From contig PLJC01000010.1 in assembly GCA_003139545.1 (NCBI GenBank), forward strand, positions 1 to 64,000: a stretch of DNA of 64,000 nt, given 5' to 3'. Both the position numbers and the translations under genes were made by a program. Source of the stretch: Actinomycetota bacterium (GTDB lineage Bacteria > Actinomycetota > Thermoleophilia > Gaiellales > Gaiellaceae). The notes beneath the pieces were generated by a model. That model was not told the origin of the DNA and did no database searches. It worked only from the letters and a program-made list of their open reading frames with translations. Below are positions 34,342 through 42,919 of the stretch, piece by piece; within the stretch, counting starts at the first letter, position 1, and each line of letters begins with the position of its first letter.

Positions 34342-35546
34342 CGCGGTGCCAACTCGTAGAGGCGACCGAGCCCGACGAGGTAGAGGTGCTCGGAGTCGGC
34401 GACTGCTGGTGAGTACTTGCCGTCTCGCCATGTCGCAGCCTGGTTGCCGCTCGTTGCGTCGAGTGCGTACGTGCGCATGTTGAACGTCGAGAAATAGACG
34501 AGGCCGTCGATCACCGACGCCGAGCCTGAGATCGGGCCGTTCGCGGTGAAGGTCCAGCGAACCAGGCCGGTGGCGGCACCGAGGGCGTAGAACCGACGGC
34601 TGTAGGAGCCGATCAGAACGAGGTGACCCGAGATAGCCGGTGACGCATAGACGTAGCCGCCGGTCGGTCGCGACCAGAGCAGATGCCCCGTCGTCGCACC
34701 GAAGGCATAGACGCCGCTGTCGAGAGAGCCGATGAAGACGCGGCCGTACGCGACCGCGGGAGAGGAGTAGAACGCGCCATGGCCACCCGAGCTCCACAGG
34801 ACACCGCCCCTTTTGTCGAGCGCTGCCATCTCTCCGGCATAGGTGCCGATGAACAGCCGTGTGCCATCGGTGGCCAGTGAGCCTTTGATCGCACCGGAGA
34901 GCTGCGTCGTCCAGCGCACGCGGCCGCTGCGCAGAGCGAGCGCCCAGACCTTGCCGTTCCAATCACCGAGGTAGACGGTCGCGCCGACGATCAGCGGTGA
35001 GGATTCGGTCGGGCCCACAGTCCTCAGCCAACGGAGCTGACCGGTGCCGGCGTCGAAGGCGACGATCTCGCCGTCGCGGGTTTGCGAGTGGCATTCGCTG
35101 CTGCCGATGAACGTCTCGACGACAAGGCCGTCGGCAAGAGCCGGTGAAGCCCAGCCGCAGCGGCCGGAGCTGTACGACCACATCGTCTTTCCGGTCGCCG
35201 CCGAGAGTGCGTAGAGATGGCCGTTGAAGTTCGTGATGAAGACTTTGCCGTAGCCGACGACCGGTGGGAACTCGAGGAGCGAGTGGCCGTGAAACGTCCA
35301 GACGCGCCGGAACGGCGGTCGCAGCTTTGTCTGTTCGACGGCTCGGTCGCCAGCCGCGTCGAAGCCATAGGTCGGCCAGGCAAGGTCGGCGCGAGGGAGG
35401 GGTGGCGCGCTTTGCTGCGGGGCGTACTCGGTCGTCGGCGAACCGACGATCGTCGGCGCCGTCTCGCGCAGGACCTTGAGATAGACGACCGCGAACGCGA
35501 CGACGATCAGCAGGCTGAGACCCAATGCGGCGAGGAGTCGCTTCAC
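34338..35546 (-). CDS. membrane-anchored PQQ-type beta-propeller protein
   Basis: A 402-residue protein. A hydrophobic N-terminal helix (about 7-25) and a Pro/Ser-rich linker lead to about seven tryptophan-docking repeats of the PQQ/BamB kind, such as VFITNFNGHLYALSAATGKT, VYLGDWNGKVWALALRSG and VFIGSLDSGVYAFGATTG. No quinoprotein catalytic residues are recognisable, so it is more likely an external binding scaffold than a dehydrogenase. Its ATG overlaps the stop of the dimethylformamidase-like gene, so both form one operon divergent from the SARP gene. Confidence 0.85.
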   Translation of the reverse strand: MKRLLAALGLSLLIVVAFAVVYLKVLRETAPTIVGSPTTEYAPQQSAPPLPRADLAWPTYGFDAAGDRAVEQTKLRPPFRRVWTFHGHSLLEFPPVVGYGKVFITNFNGHLYALSAATGKTMWSYSSGRCGWASPALADGLVVETFIGSSECHSQTRDGEIVAFDAGTGQLRWLRTVGPTESSPLIVGATVYLGDWNGKVWALALRSGRVRWTTQLSGAIKGSLATDGTRLFIGTYAGEMAALDKRGGVLWSSGGHGAFYSSPAVAYGRVFIGSLDSGVYAFGATTGHLLWSRPTGGYVYASPAISGHLVLIGSYSRRFYALGAATGLVRWTFTANGPISGSASVIDGLVYFSTFNMRTYALDATSGNQAATWRDGKYSPAVADSEHLYLVGLGRLYELAPR

Positions 35547-36805
35547 GGCGTCGTCAGCTGTGCCCAGAGGTTCTCGAGCATCTGCGAGACCTGCGGCCAG
35601 AGCGCCGAGCCGCCGAAGTTCATCACGCCCGCGGAGAAGACCTTGGCTTTGGCGGGCGTCGTGTAATAGGTCATCTCGGCGGTTTCGCCGGGACCGAAGA
35701 TGTTGGCGATCGTCGCCAGAACGCGGGTCGCCGGCGGCGACGCTGCATCCTCGGCGTCGACCTCGATGCCGTAGTTTCCGAAGGTGTCGCCGTCATGGAG
35801 CCCGGTGCCTCGGAACAGCCACGGTGCCTTCGCGACGCCGGTGATCTTGAAGGGTTTGTTCGGGTACTTGGCGTGGTTCCAGTCGATGTACTGCGCACCG
35901 ACCAAGCTCGCCTCTTGTCGTCCGAGATCGCGCCAGCGCCAGCGGCCGTCCATCTCGCTGCCGTGCTTGACGACCTTGTAGAAGAAGTCGTTGGCCGAGA
36001 GGAAGGCGAGGTTGCCGCCGAGGTTGCGGTACTGGTCGATGACGGTGAACTCGTGGTCGGTCACGTACTCCTCGTGGCCGGAGAAGATGATCAGGTCGTA
36101 ATCGCGTGCCAGTGTCCTGCCGCTGGCGATCTGGTCGAGGTCATCGTCGCTGACGAAGTCCGGGGTCTCGTGATGAAGCGTCAGCCATCTGAGGAAGCCG
36201 CGGTCATAGCCGTGGTAGTGCGGAGGGACGCCCCCGTCGACATACGGGCGCGTCAGATCGATCGAGTGGACGGAGGCGTGCTCGTACCAAGAATCTCCGT
36301 CCTCGAAGTTGTAGGCCTGCCAGGTGTTGGTCGGCAGGACGACGAGGACGCGATGCTCGCCGAGTCGCGACGGGCGGACGACGAACGGCGCGAGCCAGCT
36401 ACCGCGGCCCGGCGTGGTCACGTTCGCGTAGTAGAAGCCGCTCGGCCACGCGCCGATTCGGAGATTGACGCTGGCCGTGTCGCCGCCCCAGACCGTCATC
36501 GGGGCCGTGACCGCCTGACCTTCAAGAGGTCCGAGTCGGCCGGCGCCGGCGCGGTAGAAGACGATCGAGAGCGAGGGGGAGCTGCCGCGCAGCAGCAATG
36601 TCGCGCTCGCCCCGGGCGCGTAGCTGCGCTCGCTGAACGAGGCCTGGACGGCGTTGTTCGGAGGCGTGGTGACGAGACCGTGGGACGCGTCGCCGTCGTC
36701 GTCACTCGAGGACGGCTGCGTCGGGTGAGAGGAGAAGACGAAGGCGCAGGTGAGTGCGGTCGCGCCGAGGAGGGCGACGGTGAGCGTTTCGGCGGTGGCG
36801 TTCAT
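35543..36805 (-). CDS. exported protein with an N,N-dimethylformamidase-like C-terminal domain
   Basis: A 420-residue protein with an N-terminal export or anchor segment (about 8-26) and a Ser/Asp-rich linker. A beta-sandwich (about 60-145) is followed by a domain resembling the C-terminal part of the dimethylformamidase large subunit: VLVVLPTNTWQAYNFEDGDS, DYDLIIFSGHEEYVTDHEF, FLSANDFFYKVV. Those blocks have a glutamine-amidotransferase-like fold. I cannot assign a substrate. The first gene of a two-gene operon facing the SARP gene. Confidence 0.75.
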   Translation of the reverse strand: MNATAETLTVALLGATALTCAFVFSSHPTQPSSSDDDGDASHGLVTTPPNNAVQASFSERSYAPGASATLLLRGSSPSLSIVFYRAGAGRLGPLEGQAVTAPMTVWGGDTASVNLRIGAWPSGFYYANVTTPGRGSWLAPFVVRPSRLGEHRVLVVLPTNTWQAYNFEDGDSWYEHASVHSIDLTRPYVDGGVPPHYHGYDRGFLRWLTLHHETPDFVSDDDLDQIASGRTLARDYDLIIFSGHEEYVTDHEFTVIDQYRNLGGNLAFLSANDFFYKVVKHGSEMDGRWRWRDLGRQEASLVGAQYIDWNHAKYPNKPFKITGVAKAPWLFRGTGLHDGDTFGNYGIEVDAEDAASPPATRVLATIANIFGPGETAEMTYYTTPAKAKVFSAGVMNFGGSALWPQVSQMLENLWAQLTTP

Positions 36806-36836
36806 GCCGCCACCGTCGGAGGGAGCGCCAAGCGCT

Positions 36837-36856
36837 CTCTAATGGCGCTCTAACGG
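36837..36856. promoter_or_regulatory. candidate SARP operator: 11-bp-spaced direct repeat
   Basis: CTCTAATGG (36837-36845) and CTCTAACGG (36848-36856) form direct repeats with exactly an 11-bp period. They lie in the 90-bp gap between the divergent dimethylformamidase-like and SARP genes. SARP proteins are known to bind short direct repeats about one helical turn apart. A GAGCGC/GCGCTC hairpin overlaps the left repeat. TACAAC just before the GTG at 36896 could be the SARP -10 box, which would make that message leaderless. Confidence 0.5.
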
Positions 36857-36895
36857 ACGGGCGAGGTCGGCCAGTCGGGCTGTTACAACCTTCTC

Positions 36896-38485
36896 GTGGT
36901 CGAGTTCCGAATCCTCGGGCCGCTCGAGGCGCTCGTCGACGGCGCGCCGGTCGCGCTGGGCGGCTCGAAGCAGCGAGCTGTCCTGGCGCTGCTGCTCTTC
37001 GATGCCGGCAGGGTCGTTGCCAGCGATCGCCTGATCGACGCCATCTGGTCGGGATCGCCGCCGCCGACTGCAAGCGCCTCATTGCAGAACTTCATCTCGC
37101 AGCTGCGGAAGGCGTTGGGCCCGGAGACGATCGAGACTCGCCCGCCCGGCTACCGCATCAGGCTCGCGACCGAGCAGCTCGATCTCGCCCAACTGCGGCG
37201 ACTCGTCGATGAGGCGCGGTCCAGCGATCCCTCACGGCGGGCTCAGGTGCTCGGCGAGGCGCTGGCGCTGTGGCGCGGTGAGCCGCTGGCGGAGCTGGCC
37301 TACGAGTCCTTCGCCGAGCCGGAGATCGCACGTCTCAGCGAGATGCGGCTGGCGCTGATCGAGGAGTGGGCCGAAGCGGAGTTGGCCATCGGCCACCACA
37401 GTGACCTCGTCGGCCAACTCGAGGAGCTGGTGCAGAAGCATCCTCTGCGGGAACGGCTTCGCGCCCAGCTGATGCTCGCGCTCTACCGGTCAGGTCGGCA
37501 GGCCGACGCGCTCGAGGCCTACCAGGTCGGACGCAAGAGGCTGGTGGAAGAGCTCGGTGTCGAGCCGAGTCCGCTTCTGCGGCAGACCCAGGCGGCCATT
37601 CTCCGCCAGGAAGCATCGCCGCCGGCCGCCGGGACGACGCCCGCTCGCGAGCACTTCGAAGAGGTAGCGAGCAATCTCCTCGCCGGTCGGCTGTCGATCG
37701 TCGTCGGTACCGACGTCGAGCAGATGACTGTCGAGCTTGCCCGTCGCTTCGCGCTCGAAGCAGATCGACCAGAGTTGCCCCGCATCGCGGAGGCGGTGGC
37801 GATGCTCAACGGCGCAGGGCCGCTCTACGACACGCTGCACTCGCTCGCCGAAGCGAACGGCGTGCCGACAACGCTGCATCACTTCCTGGCGACGTTGCCG
37901 CAGCTTCTCCGTGCGCGCGGAGCGCCGCAGCCGCTGCTTGTCACCACCAGCTTCGACCTCTCTCTCGAGCATGCGCTCGACGAGGCCGGCGAACGCTACG
38001 ACAGCGTCTGCTACATCGCCTCCGGTCCCTACCGCGGCAGCTTCTCTCACATCACTGCTGACGGTGAGACGACGCCGATCGAGCGCCCGAATCGTTACGC
38101 CTCCCAACTCTCCTCGGATCGGCGAACCGTCGTCCTCCATCTGCAAGGGCGCCTCGACACTTCGCCGGAGCGCGCGTGGGAGAGCTTCGCGGTCACCGAG
38201 GACGACTTCATCCGCTACGGCGACATCGCCGGCCGCCTACCGGTCGTCCTCGCCGCGCGTCTGCGCAGGACGCACCTTCTCGTTCTCGGCTACACGCTGA
38301 GTGACTGGACCCTGCGGGTCGTTCTCGAACGACTCTTCGGGGAGGAGGCCGTCGGCTATCGCTCCTGGTCGGTGCATCCCGCGCCGTCGGCGTTGGAGCG
38401 CGAGTTCTGGCGCAGGCGAGGCGTCGACGTCGTCGACATGGCCCCTGCCGTCTACATCGCCGAGCTCGAGGCGGTCATCACGTGA
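36896..38485 (+). CDS. SARP/BTAD transcription factor fused to a degenerate SIR2-like domain
   Basis: A 529-residue fusion. Residues 1-95 are an OmpR-like winged helix (FRILGPLEALVDGAPVALGG, KQRAVLALLLFDAGRVV, SLQNFISQLRKALG). Residues 96-245 are the bacterial transcriptional activator (BTAD) repeat region. From about 260 a SIR2-like domain follows (SIVVGTDVEQ, LLVTTSFDLSLEHAL, HLQGRLDTSPERA, HLLVLGYTLSDWTLRVVLERL). The Asn of the usual TTN motif is Ser352 and the His of the HG motif is Gln417, so NADase activity is unlikely. The domain may sense NAD-type ligands. Its stop overlaps the STAND gene. Confidence 0.85.
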   Translation: MVEFRILGPLEALVDGAPVALGGSKQRAVLALLLFDAGRVVASDRLIDAIWSGSPPPTASASLQNFISQLRKALGPETIETRPPGYRIRLATEQLDLAQLRRLVDEARSSDPSRRAQVLGEALALWRGEPLAELAYESFAEPEIARLSEMRLALIEEWAEAELAIGHHSDLVGQLEELVQKHPLRERLRAQLMLALYRSGRQADALEAYQVGRKRLVEELGVEPSPLLRQTQAAILRQEASPPAAGTTPAREHFEEVASNLLAGRLSIVVGTDVEQMTVELARRFALEADRPELPRIAEAVAMLNGAGPLYDTLHSLAEANGVPTTLHHFLATLPQLLRARGAPQPLLVTTSFDLSLEHALDEAGERYDSVCYIASGPYRGSFSHITADGETTPIERPNRYASQLSSDRRTVVLHLQGRLDTSPERAWESFAVTEDDFIRYGDIAGRLPVVLAARLRRTHLLVLGYTLSDWTLRVVLERLFGEEAVGYRSWSVHPAPSALEREFWRRRGVDVVDMAPAVYIAELEAVIT

Positions 38486-41400
38486 GCGAGTCGCCGACCG
38501 TGTCGATCCCGGACAGCCCGTACAAGGGACTTGCCGCCTTCGCCGACTCTGCCGGCGATGCCGCCTTCTTCTTCGGGCGCGAGAGTGAGCGGGAGACGAT
38601 CGTCGCCAACCTCTTGGCCGACAGAGTGACCGTTCTCTACGGGCCGAGCGGCGTCGGCAAGAGCTCACTTCTGCGCGCCGGCGTTGCGCAGCAGCTGCGT
38701 CACCTCGAGGACGCACTGGTTGTGGTCCATGACAGCTGGACGGACGAGCCGGTCGTCGGTCTCGTGGCGGCGATCGCCGAGGCCGCGCCCGGCCTCGGCC
38801 CAACGGCCGGCCTCGCCGACGCCGTCGCTGCGACCGTGGAGAACGGTGGAGAGCTCTTCCTCCTGCTCGACCAGTTCGAGGAGTACTTCCTCTACCACGG
38901 TGCCGACGGCCCGCTGAGTCTGGAGCTGCCCGAGCTGCTCCATCGGCGCGGCCTTCGAGTCAATGTTCTCATCGCTCTGCGCGACGATGCGCTCTCCGAG
39001 CTCGACGCCTTCACCGATCGGCTACCTGCTCTCTTCGCCAACCTGCTGCGGCTCGACCGACTCGATCGCAACGCGGCACGCGAAGCGATCGTGAGCCCGC
39101 TGGCCCGTTACAGCGAGCTCGCCGGTGTCGAATATCGGGCCGAGCCGGAGCTGGTGGAGGCGATCCTCGACGAGGTCGCTGCCGGGAGGGTCGATTTCAC
39201 CGGCGCCGGCGAGACCGACAACTCCGACACGGACATCGAGGCGCCGTTCCTCCAGTTGGTCCTGGAACGACTGTGGGCCGAGGAGCAGGCGATGCACTCG
39301 AACTCGCTTCGGCTCGAGACCTTTCGCCGCCTTGGCGGTGCCGAGCCGATCGTCCGCGAGCACGCTCAGGGAGCCCTCGAGCGGCTGCCTGCGGAGCAGC
39401 AAGGCGAGGCGGCGCGCGTCGTGCGTCAGCTCGTCACCTCGTCGGGAACGAAGATCGCACACACCGCAGCCGACCTGGCCGAGTATGCCGACGTCGCACC
39501 GGCGGAGTTACAACCGCTCTTGGACACACTCGCACGGGAGCGCATCGTCCGCGGCGTCGATGGTTCACCGGTCCGCCCGACCCGCTACGAGATCTTCCAC
39601 GACATTCTCGCCGCGCCCGTCCTCGCCTGGCGCGTCGGCTACGAGGTCGAACGCGAGAAACTCGCATCCGCCAGACAGCGCAAGCGGCTTCGCGCGATCG
39701 TCGCCGCCGCAGTCGTCGCGCTCATCGTCGTCGGCGCGATCGCCATTTATGCCTTTGTCCAACGCGGCGACGCACGGACTGAGGCACGCCAGGCCCACGG
39801 CCGTGAGCTCGCCGCCGACGCCCTCGCAGGCATTCCGACCGACCCCGCCTCGAGCACGGCTCTGGCGCTTCGGGCGGCAAAGCTCGCGCCTGGTCCGCAA
39901 AGCGAGAATGTGCTGCGCTCGAGTCTGCTCGCCCTCCGCGAGACGCGCGTCATCTCTGTCGGTGGAGCAGTCGTCGGTGCATCGTTCGCACGAAGAGGCG
40001 GGATGCTGCTGATAGCGAGCAGCAATGGCCGCGCCGCGCTCTACGGCGCCGACGGGCGCCTGTTCGCGGTGCTTCCCCGCAAAGGATCGCTGACGCGGAT
40101 CGCCTGGAGCGCCGATGGGAAGCTTTTCGCGCTTGGCTACCAGAACGGAAGAGTCACGCTCTGGGATGTCGGTGGCGGCCAGGGTGGCCATCCCCCGCTA
40201 CGCACCATCCGCACTTCTGCACCGATAACCGCTCTCGCCTTCGCCGGCCAGAGTCTTCTCGTGGCTAGCGGCGGACACATCCGCTTCCTGCCGTCGCCGA
40301 GCGCGCGTCTGCGAACGATCAGGGTCTCCGGCGGCATCGCGGCGGCAGCGATCTCGCCGAACCGACGCTTGGTCGCCTTCGCCGCGCAACGCGAGGGCAA
40401 GGTCACTACCAGGGTCTTCGACCTGCGCACGCATCATCTTCGCTACACGCTCGAGGAGCGAGGGATCGACTCACTCATCTTCAGCGCGAACAGTCGCCTG
40501 CTCGTCACCGGAAGCAGCGACAAGACGGCGCGCATACGGAATGCCGCCAACGGTCATCTGCTGCACATCCTGCCGATGCGTGGACAAGTGCTCTCCGAAC
40601 GGTTCTCTTCCGATGGACAGTGGCTCGTCACTGCGAGCACCGACGGCACAGCGGCGATCTGGAATGTCCGCAGCGGCCAACGCAACCTGCTTCTCTCCGG
40701 TGCCAACGGCGGCGCCAACGATGCCGCCTTCAGCCCGGACGGGAAGGAGGTCGCTGTCGCCTTCGGCGACCGCATCGCCCGCATCTACAGCACGCAAGAC
40801 GGCCGGCTCCTCGCTCCCTTGGCCGGACACGGCGACGCGGTGACGAGCGTCGGTTACAACCCCAGCGGAACGCTGATCGTCACCGGGAGCGCCGACGGAA
40901 CGGCGCGTCTCTGGCAAGCGAATCCAACCGGCCAGCTGACGACGATCGACAAGCGAGCGAGCGCGGTGACGGCGCTGTTCGCAAGCGATGACGTCGTCAG
41001 CGTCTCCGGGAATGAGGCGCGAGTCCTCACGCCGGCCGGTCAGCGGATCGCTCGGCTGCGGCTCCCCGCGCGGATCACGGCAGAAGCGGCAGGCGGGAAC
41101 GAGCTCGCGCTCGCCGACTCGCGTGGCGATCTCGTCGTCGAGCCCCTCGGATCACCTGCTCGCCTTCTCAGGGGCGCGAGGATCGACGCACTCGCCTTCG
41201 CTCCGAGCGGCGCGCTTCTCGCCGGCTCGCCAGACGGCACGGTTCGCATCTGGAAGAGCATGGCCGCCACACCGATCACGGTCCAGCTCGGCGAGCCGGT
41301 CGTCGAAGTGGCGGCGGGCGCGGACCGCTTCGCAGTCAGAACGGCAAAGGGAGAGGCTCGCGTCTATTCACTTTCCGGCGACCTCATCAGTTCGATCGGC

Positions 41401-41928
41401 GAGAGAGCACAGCGGATCGCGCTGTCGCCGGACGGACGCACGCTTGCGACGACACGTGCGCGCGAAGCCGACCTTTGGGACGCATCGACCGGGCGGCTCC
41501 TGCACCGCCTGACCGGGCACCGCTCGCTCGTCACCGATGCCGAGTTCTCGCCTGACGGCCGGCTCCTGGTCACCGCGAGTGACGATCACGACGGAAGACT
41601 CTGGGACGTCGCCACGGGCCAACTGCTGCACGTGCTCCGCGGTCACTTCTTCCCTGTCCGCTCGGCGACGTTCAGCTCGAGCGGCCGCTGGATCGTCACA
41701 GCCAGCCAATTCACCGGCGGACTCTGGGATGCAACCACCGGCCAGCTCGTCCTTTACCTGCAAGGGCACACAGCCCCACTGACCAGCGCCACCTTCAGTG
41801 GCGACGGCAGCTGGATCGTCACGGGCAGTGACGACGACACGGCCTCCGTCTTCCGGTGTGACGTCTGCCGCAACCTCGCCGGGCTCGAGCAGGTCGCGCG
41901 GCAGAGGTTGGCGCCGCTGCGAAGGTGA
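38482..41928 (+). CDS. nSTAND1 ATPase - transmembrane - WD40 propeller protein
   Basis: A 1148-residue protein. SPYKGLAAF and FFGRESERE open the nSTAND NTPase, with Walker A YGPSGVGKSS (53-62) and Walker B LFLLLDQFEEYF (Asp130). A helical region follows to about 400. A single transmembrane helix (about 405-425, preceded by RQRKRLR) separates it from a large WD40 region (about 490-1140) with clear repeats such as VTSVGYNPSGTLIVTGSADG and VTDAEFSPDGRLLVTASDDH. The positive-inside rule puts the ATPase in the cytosol and the propeller outside. GTG start overlaps the SARP gene. Confidence 0.88.
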   Translation: MSESPTVSIPDSPYKGLAAFADSAGDAAFFFGRESERETIVANLLADRVTVLYGPSGVGKSSLLRAGVAQQLRHLEDALVVVHDSWTDEPVVGLVAAIAEAAPGLGPTAGLADAVAATVENGGELFLLLDQFEEYFLYHGADGPLSLELPELLHRRGLRVNVLIALRDDALSELDAFTDRLPALFANLLRLDRLDRNAAREAIVSPLARYSELAGVEYRAEPELVEAILDEVAAGRVDFTGAGETDNSDTDIEAPFLQLVLERLWAEEQAMHSNSLRLETFRRLGGAEPIVREHAQGALERLPAEQQGEAARVVRQLVTSSGTKIAHTAADLAEYADVAPAELQPLLDTLARERIVRGVDGSPVRPTRYEIFHDILAAPVLAWRVGYEVEREKLASARQRKRLRAIVAAAVVALIVVGAIAIYAFVQRGDARTEARQAHGRELAADALAGIPTDPASSTALALRAAKLAPGPQSENVLRSSLLALRETRVISVGGAVVGASFARRGGMLLIASSNGRAALYGADGRLFAVLPRKGSLTRIAWSADGKLFALGYQNGRVTLWDVGGGQGGHPPLRTIRTSAPITALAFAGQSLLVASGGHIRFLPSPSARLRTIRVSGGIAAAAISPNRRLVAFAAQREGKVTTRVFDLRTHHLRYTLEERGIDSLIFSANSRLLVTGSSDKTARIRNAANGHLLHILPMRGQVLSERFSSDGQWLVTASTDGTAAIWNVRSGQRNLLLSGANGGANDAAFSPDGKEVAVAFGDRIARIYSTQDGRLLAPLAGHGDAVTSVGYNPSGTLIVTGSADGTARLWQANPTGQLTTIDKRASAVTALFASDDVVSVSGNEARVLTPAGQRIARLRLPARITAEAAGGNELALADSRGDLVVEPLGSPARLLRGARIDALAFAPSGALLAGSPDGTVRIWKSMAATPITVQLGEPVVEVAAGADRFAVRTAKGEARVYSLSGDLISSIGERAQRIALSPDGRTLATTRAREADLWDASTGRLLHRLTGHRSLVTDAEFSPDGRLLVTASDDHDGRLWDVATGQLLHVLRGHFFPVRSATFSSSGRWIVTASQFTGGLWDATTGQLVLYLQGHTAPLTSATFSGDGSWIVTGSDDDTASVFRCDVCRNLAGLEQVARQRLAPLRR

Positions 41929-41959
41929 CTTCCCGTTCAGGAGGTAGCATCCAAAACCG

Positions 41960-42352
41960 GTGACCGACTACGCGATCATCAACCTGAAGGACATCGAGGA
42001 CTCCGCGGGCGAGCGCGCCCCCGGGGTGGAAGCGCGGTTCGCGCGCAAGCACATCGACTCCGAGCATCTCGGCGTGACGTACATCCGCTACGAGGCCGGC
42101 GTGCGCTCGCCGATGGCGCACAGCCATCGCGAACAGGAGGAGGCGTACGTCGTGATCGCCGGCTCCGGGCGCGTTCGGCTCGGCGACGAGATTCGCGAGG
42201 TCCGGCAGTGGGACGTCGTCCGCGTCAGCCCGGCGACCGTCCGCGCGTTCGAAGCGGGAGCGGACGGCCTCGAGATCATCGCCGTCGGTTCCGACCGCCC
42301 CGAAGGCGGCGACGGGGTCATGGCCGAGACCGCCTGGATCGAAGAGGGCTAG
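41960..42352 (+). CDS. cupin-domain protein
   Basis: A 130-residue single-domain cupin. Motif 1 reads SPMAHSHREQEEAYVVIAG (metal ligands His-x-His and Glu), and motif 2 lies around RQWDVVRVSPATVRAFEAG, where the usual His is not obvious. The function is not deducible: a small-molecule binder or enzyme of unknown substrate. CAGGAGG at 41939-41945 is the ribosome binding site before the GTG. It ends on a CTAG shared with the opposing gene. Confidence 0.82.
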   Translation: MTDYAIINLKDIEDSAGERAPGVEARFARKHIDSEHLGVTYIRYEAGVRSPMAHSHREQEEAYVVIAGSGRVRLGDEIREVRQWDVVRVSPATVRAFEAGADGLEIIAVGSDRPEGGDGVMAETAWIEEG

Positions 42353-42621
42353 TCAGCCGGGGCGAAGCCGGCGCCGGTCAGCATCCGCCGCAGATCGACG
42401 ATCATCTGCGTGTCGACGTCCTTGTCCTTCGGCGGATCGAAAACTTCGGTCTCGTCGCCGAGCGTCACCTCGACACGGCCGTTGTGCCGCTCGGTCACGG
42501 TCCCTACCGCCTCGAGGAGCGACAGCACCTGCCGCCACTCGACGTTGCCGCTCGCGGGGTGGCCGAAGATCTTCTCGACGGTGTCCACGTGCTCGCTGTT
42601 CACGGTTTTCGCCCAGCCCAT
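42349..42621 (-). CDS. small HicA-like protein of unknown function
   Basis: A 90-residue protein: HVDTVEKIFGHPASGNVEWR, QVLSLLEAVGTVTERHNGRV, then a Lys/Asp-rich segment and DTQMIVDLRRMLTGAGFAP. The VEWRQVLSLLEAVG helix followed by a strand with HNGRVEVTLG resembles the HicA/dsRBD-like fold. The catalytic His of HicA would fall near HNG, but I cannot confirm toxin function. Its ATG overlaps the end of the DUF5661-type gene by 22 bp, suggesting a co-expressed pair. Confidence 0.65.
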   Translation of the reverse strand: MGWAKTVNSEHVDTVEKIFGHPASGNVEWRQVLSLLEAVGTVTERHNGRVEVTLGDETEVFDPPKDKDVDTQMIVDLRRMLTGAGFAPAD

Positions 42622-42878
42622 TCGAGCTCGGCCTCGCGCTCCATCCGTTCGAGGCGCTCGTAGTAGTCGGGGAACTCCTTCATGTGCGCGAGCGCGATCT
42701 TGCCGGTCACGATCGGGTCGTCGTGCGTCACGTCCGTCTGCGGGTCGTGCGACCCGTGCTCGAATTCGACGTCCATGCCCGCACGGAATCCCTCCAGGTC
42801 GAAGCGATCCCAGTCGACGCCGATCGCATCGCCGACGCGCCGAGCCTCGTCCGCCGTCGTTTGCCGTTTCTCGCTCAT
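42600..42878 (-). CDS. DUF5661-like small protein
   Basis: A 92-residue protein. EARRVGDAIGVDWDRFDLEG, FRAGMDVEFEHGSHDPQTDV and IALAHMKEFPDYYERLERME fit the DUF5661 family, short actinobacterial proteins often encoded next to repair or phage genes. GAGGAGGGGA upstream is a strong ribosome binding site. The gene sits between dinB and the HicA-like gene in one leftward run. No function is established. Confidence 0.75.
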   Translation of the reverse strand: MSEKRQTTADEARRVGDAIGVDWDRFDLEGFRAGMDVEFEHGSHDPQTDVTHDDPIVTGKIALAHMKEFPDYYERLERMEREAELEWAGRKP

Positions 42879-42919
42879 CGTCCCCTCCTCTTCGTCTGAC
42901 GACGCGGACCATACGCGTC

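Noticed and set aside
34338-35546. PQQ-dependent dehydrogenase
   Set aside because: Propeller repeats are present but no recognisable catalytic Asp/Glu or cofactor motif, and no cytochrome domain.
32166-41928. Genomic island integrated at the tRNA-fMet gene
   Set aside because: I looked for a repeat of the tRNA 3' end near 41.9 kb and found none, and no integrase is present.
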